Shown here in pieces: positions 18,538 to 19,012 of a stretch of DNA of 19,012 nucleotides. Origin of the DNA: Giardia muris (lineage: Eukaryota > Fornicata > Diplomonadida > Hexamitidae); contig VDLU01000018.1 of NCBI GenBank assembly GCA_006247105.1, positions 1-19,012 on the forward strand. Direction: 5' to 3'. Numbering within the stretch: the first letter of the stretch is position 1; every line of letters begins with the position of its first letter. The notes below the pieces were generated by a model. The model was not told the origin of the DNA. It made no database searches and saw only the letters and a program-made list of their open reading frames with translations. The translations under genes and the position numbers were made by a program.

Positions 18538-18626
18538 CCCTCAAGAGGACCCCGCAACCCCAAGACCCCAATGCAGGAAGACCTAGATCTCCAAGCCCCC
18601 CCCAAAGACCCCAAATCCCCCAAGAG
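18538..18626. repeat. Dispersed repeat A, copy 2
   Basis: Partner of 9796-9883, close to the telomere. Confidence 0.8.
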
Positions 18627-18675
18627 ACCCCCAAGAAGCCAAGCCCAAGGTCCCCAGCCCCCCCAAGAGCCCCCA

Positions 18676-18792
18676 GCAACACGACAACAGGCATGCAACA
18701 GTGCAACGACGCAACAGCAGCGCAACGCCAGATAAACGCCACCCGCCCCCACCCCCACCTCCATCCCCGCCCCCACCATCCCATCTCCATCC
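18676..18792. other. Subtelomere-telomere junction
   Basis: It begins with the 20-mer that also occurs at 15892. The word GCAAC recurs at 18676, 18695, 18703, 18711 and 18722. From about 18739 to 18792 the + strand is almost purely C with some A and T (CACCC, CCATCC words). Then telomere repeats start abruptly. No gene. Confidence 0.7.
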
Positions 18793-19012
18793 GGTAGGGT
18801 AGGGTAGGGTAGGGTAGGGTGGGGGGTAGGTAGGTAGGGTAGGGTAGGGTAGGGGTAGGGTAGGGTAGGGTAGGGTAGGGTAGGTAGGGTAGGGTAGGGT
18901 AGGGTAGGGTAGGGTAGGGTAGGGTAGGGTAGGGTAGGTAGGGTAGGGTAGGGTAGGGTAGGGTAGGGTAGGGTAGGGTAGGGTAGGGTAGGGTAGGGTA
19001 GGGTAGGGTAGG
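18793..19012 (+). repeat. Telomere, TAGGG repeats
   Basis: About 220 bases of TAGGG pentamers running off the window end, G-rich strand reading outward as expected at a right chromosome end. TAGGG is the known Giardia telomere unit. Variants occur: a GGTGGGGGGTAGGTAGGTAGGG block near 18818-18838, an AGGGG unit near 18851, and shortened TAGG units near 18882 and 18937. Variants nearest the junction suggest an older inner part. Confidence 0.97.

Larger units (their letters stand above)
12300..18675. repeat. C/A-rich CCCAAG low-complexity tract, right block
   Basis: About 6.4 kb of the same C/A-rich, T-poor DNA as 8320-10735, reaching almost to the telomere. The same longer words recur: TGCAGGAGGACCC-like (near 12571, 12828, 13720, 14057, 14908, 15008, 16655, 18475), CCTTCAATGCCCCAAG-like (13259, 14252), CATGCCTGAAGGTCCAAG-like (14173, 15910; also 10215 in the left block) and CAACACAAGAGC. 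It also contains larger duplications, listed separately. Frames are open on both strands for lack of T. The longest, 16654-18735 (693 codons, Pro/Lys/Arg/Gln/Ser-rich), has no domain and is treated as non-coding. No other gene seen. Confidence 0.85.

Noticed and set aside
8320..18675. CRISPR-like array
   Set aside because: No constant repeat and regular spacer pattern. Words recur irregularly, and the chromosome is eukaryotic.

Overview
The window looks like the end of a chromosome from a diplomonad of the Giardia lineage. The right end (about 18793-19012) is an array of the pentamer TAGGG, the known Giardia telomere repeat. The left end holds an rRNA operon with separate, very short spacers, whose 5.8S region keeps Giardia-like blocks. 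The rRNA is less GC-rich than I remember for G. intestinalis, so a species such as G. muris fits best. That species guess is inference. Both recognisable genes start just after a short A-rich stretch and end on or near the Giardia-type polyadenylation signal AGTRAAY, which agrees with this placement.

Layout, left to right. (1) 1-~4005: rRNA operon transcribed toward the telomere: SSU (5' part outside the window), ITS1, 5.8S, ITS2, LSU. (2) ~4005-5550: G-rich spacer with no convincing gene. (3) ~5560-5990: pyrimidine-rich block with strikingly regular 10-base repeats, ending at an AT-rich stem-loop (5997-6028). (4) ~6300-8300: scrambled region with coding-like pieces, mostly on the minus strand, in several frames, plus diverged tandem modules. 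I read it as one or more decayed genes, possibly a subtelomeric retroelement. (5) ~8320-10735 and ~12300-18735: two long tracts of C/A-rich, T-poor low-complexity DNA built from CCCAAG-like words. They carry long but probably meaningless open frames on both strands. (6) 10827-12259, between those tracts: an island with two minus-strand paralogous genes for proteins with an identical eight-cysteine RING-like motif. (7) 18676-18792: short junction, then the telomere.

The two RING-like genes and their shared 3' flank (offset exactly 640 bases) form a tandem duplication. The telomere-proximal copy (11585-12259) is intact. The other copy (10853-11434) appears to have lost its proper 3' end through a net one-base frameshift: in the shifted frame a stop codon lies inside a perfect AGTAAAC signal, at the position matching the stop of the intact copy. 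These genes and the unusual CCCAAG tracts around them are the most novel content here. What the proteins do cannot be read from the sequence beyond likely zinc binding.
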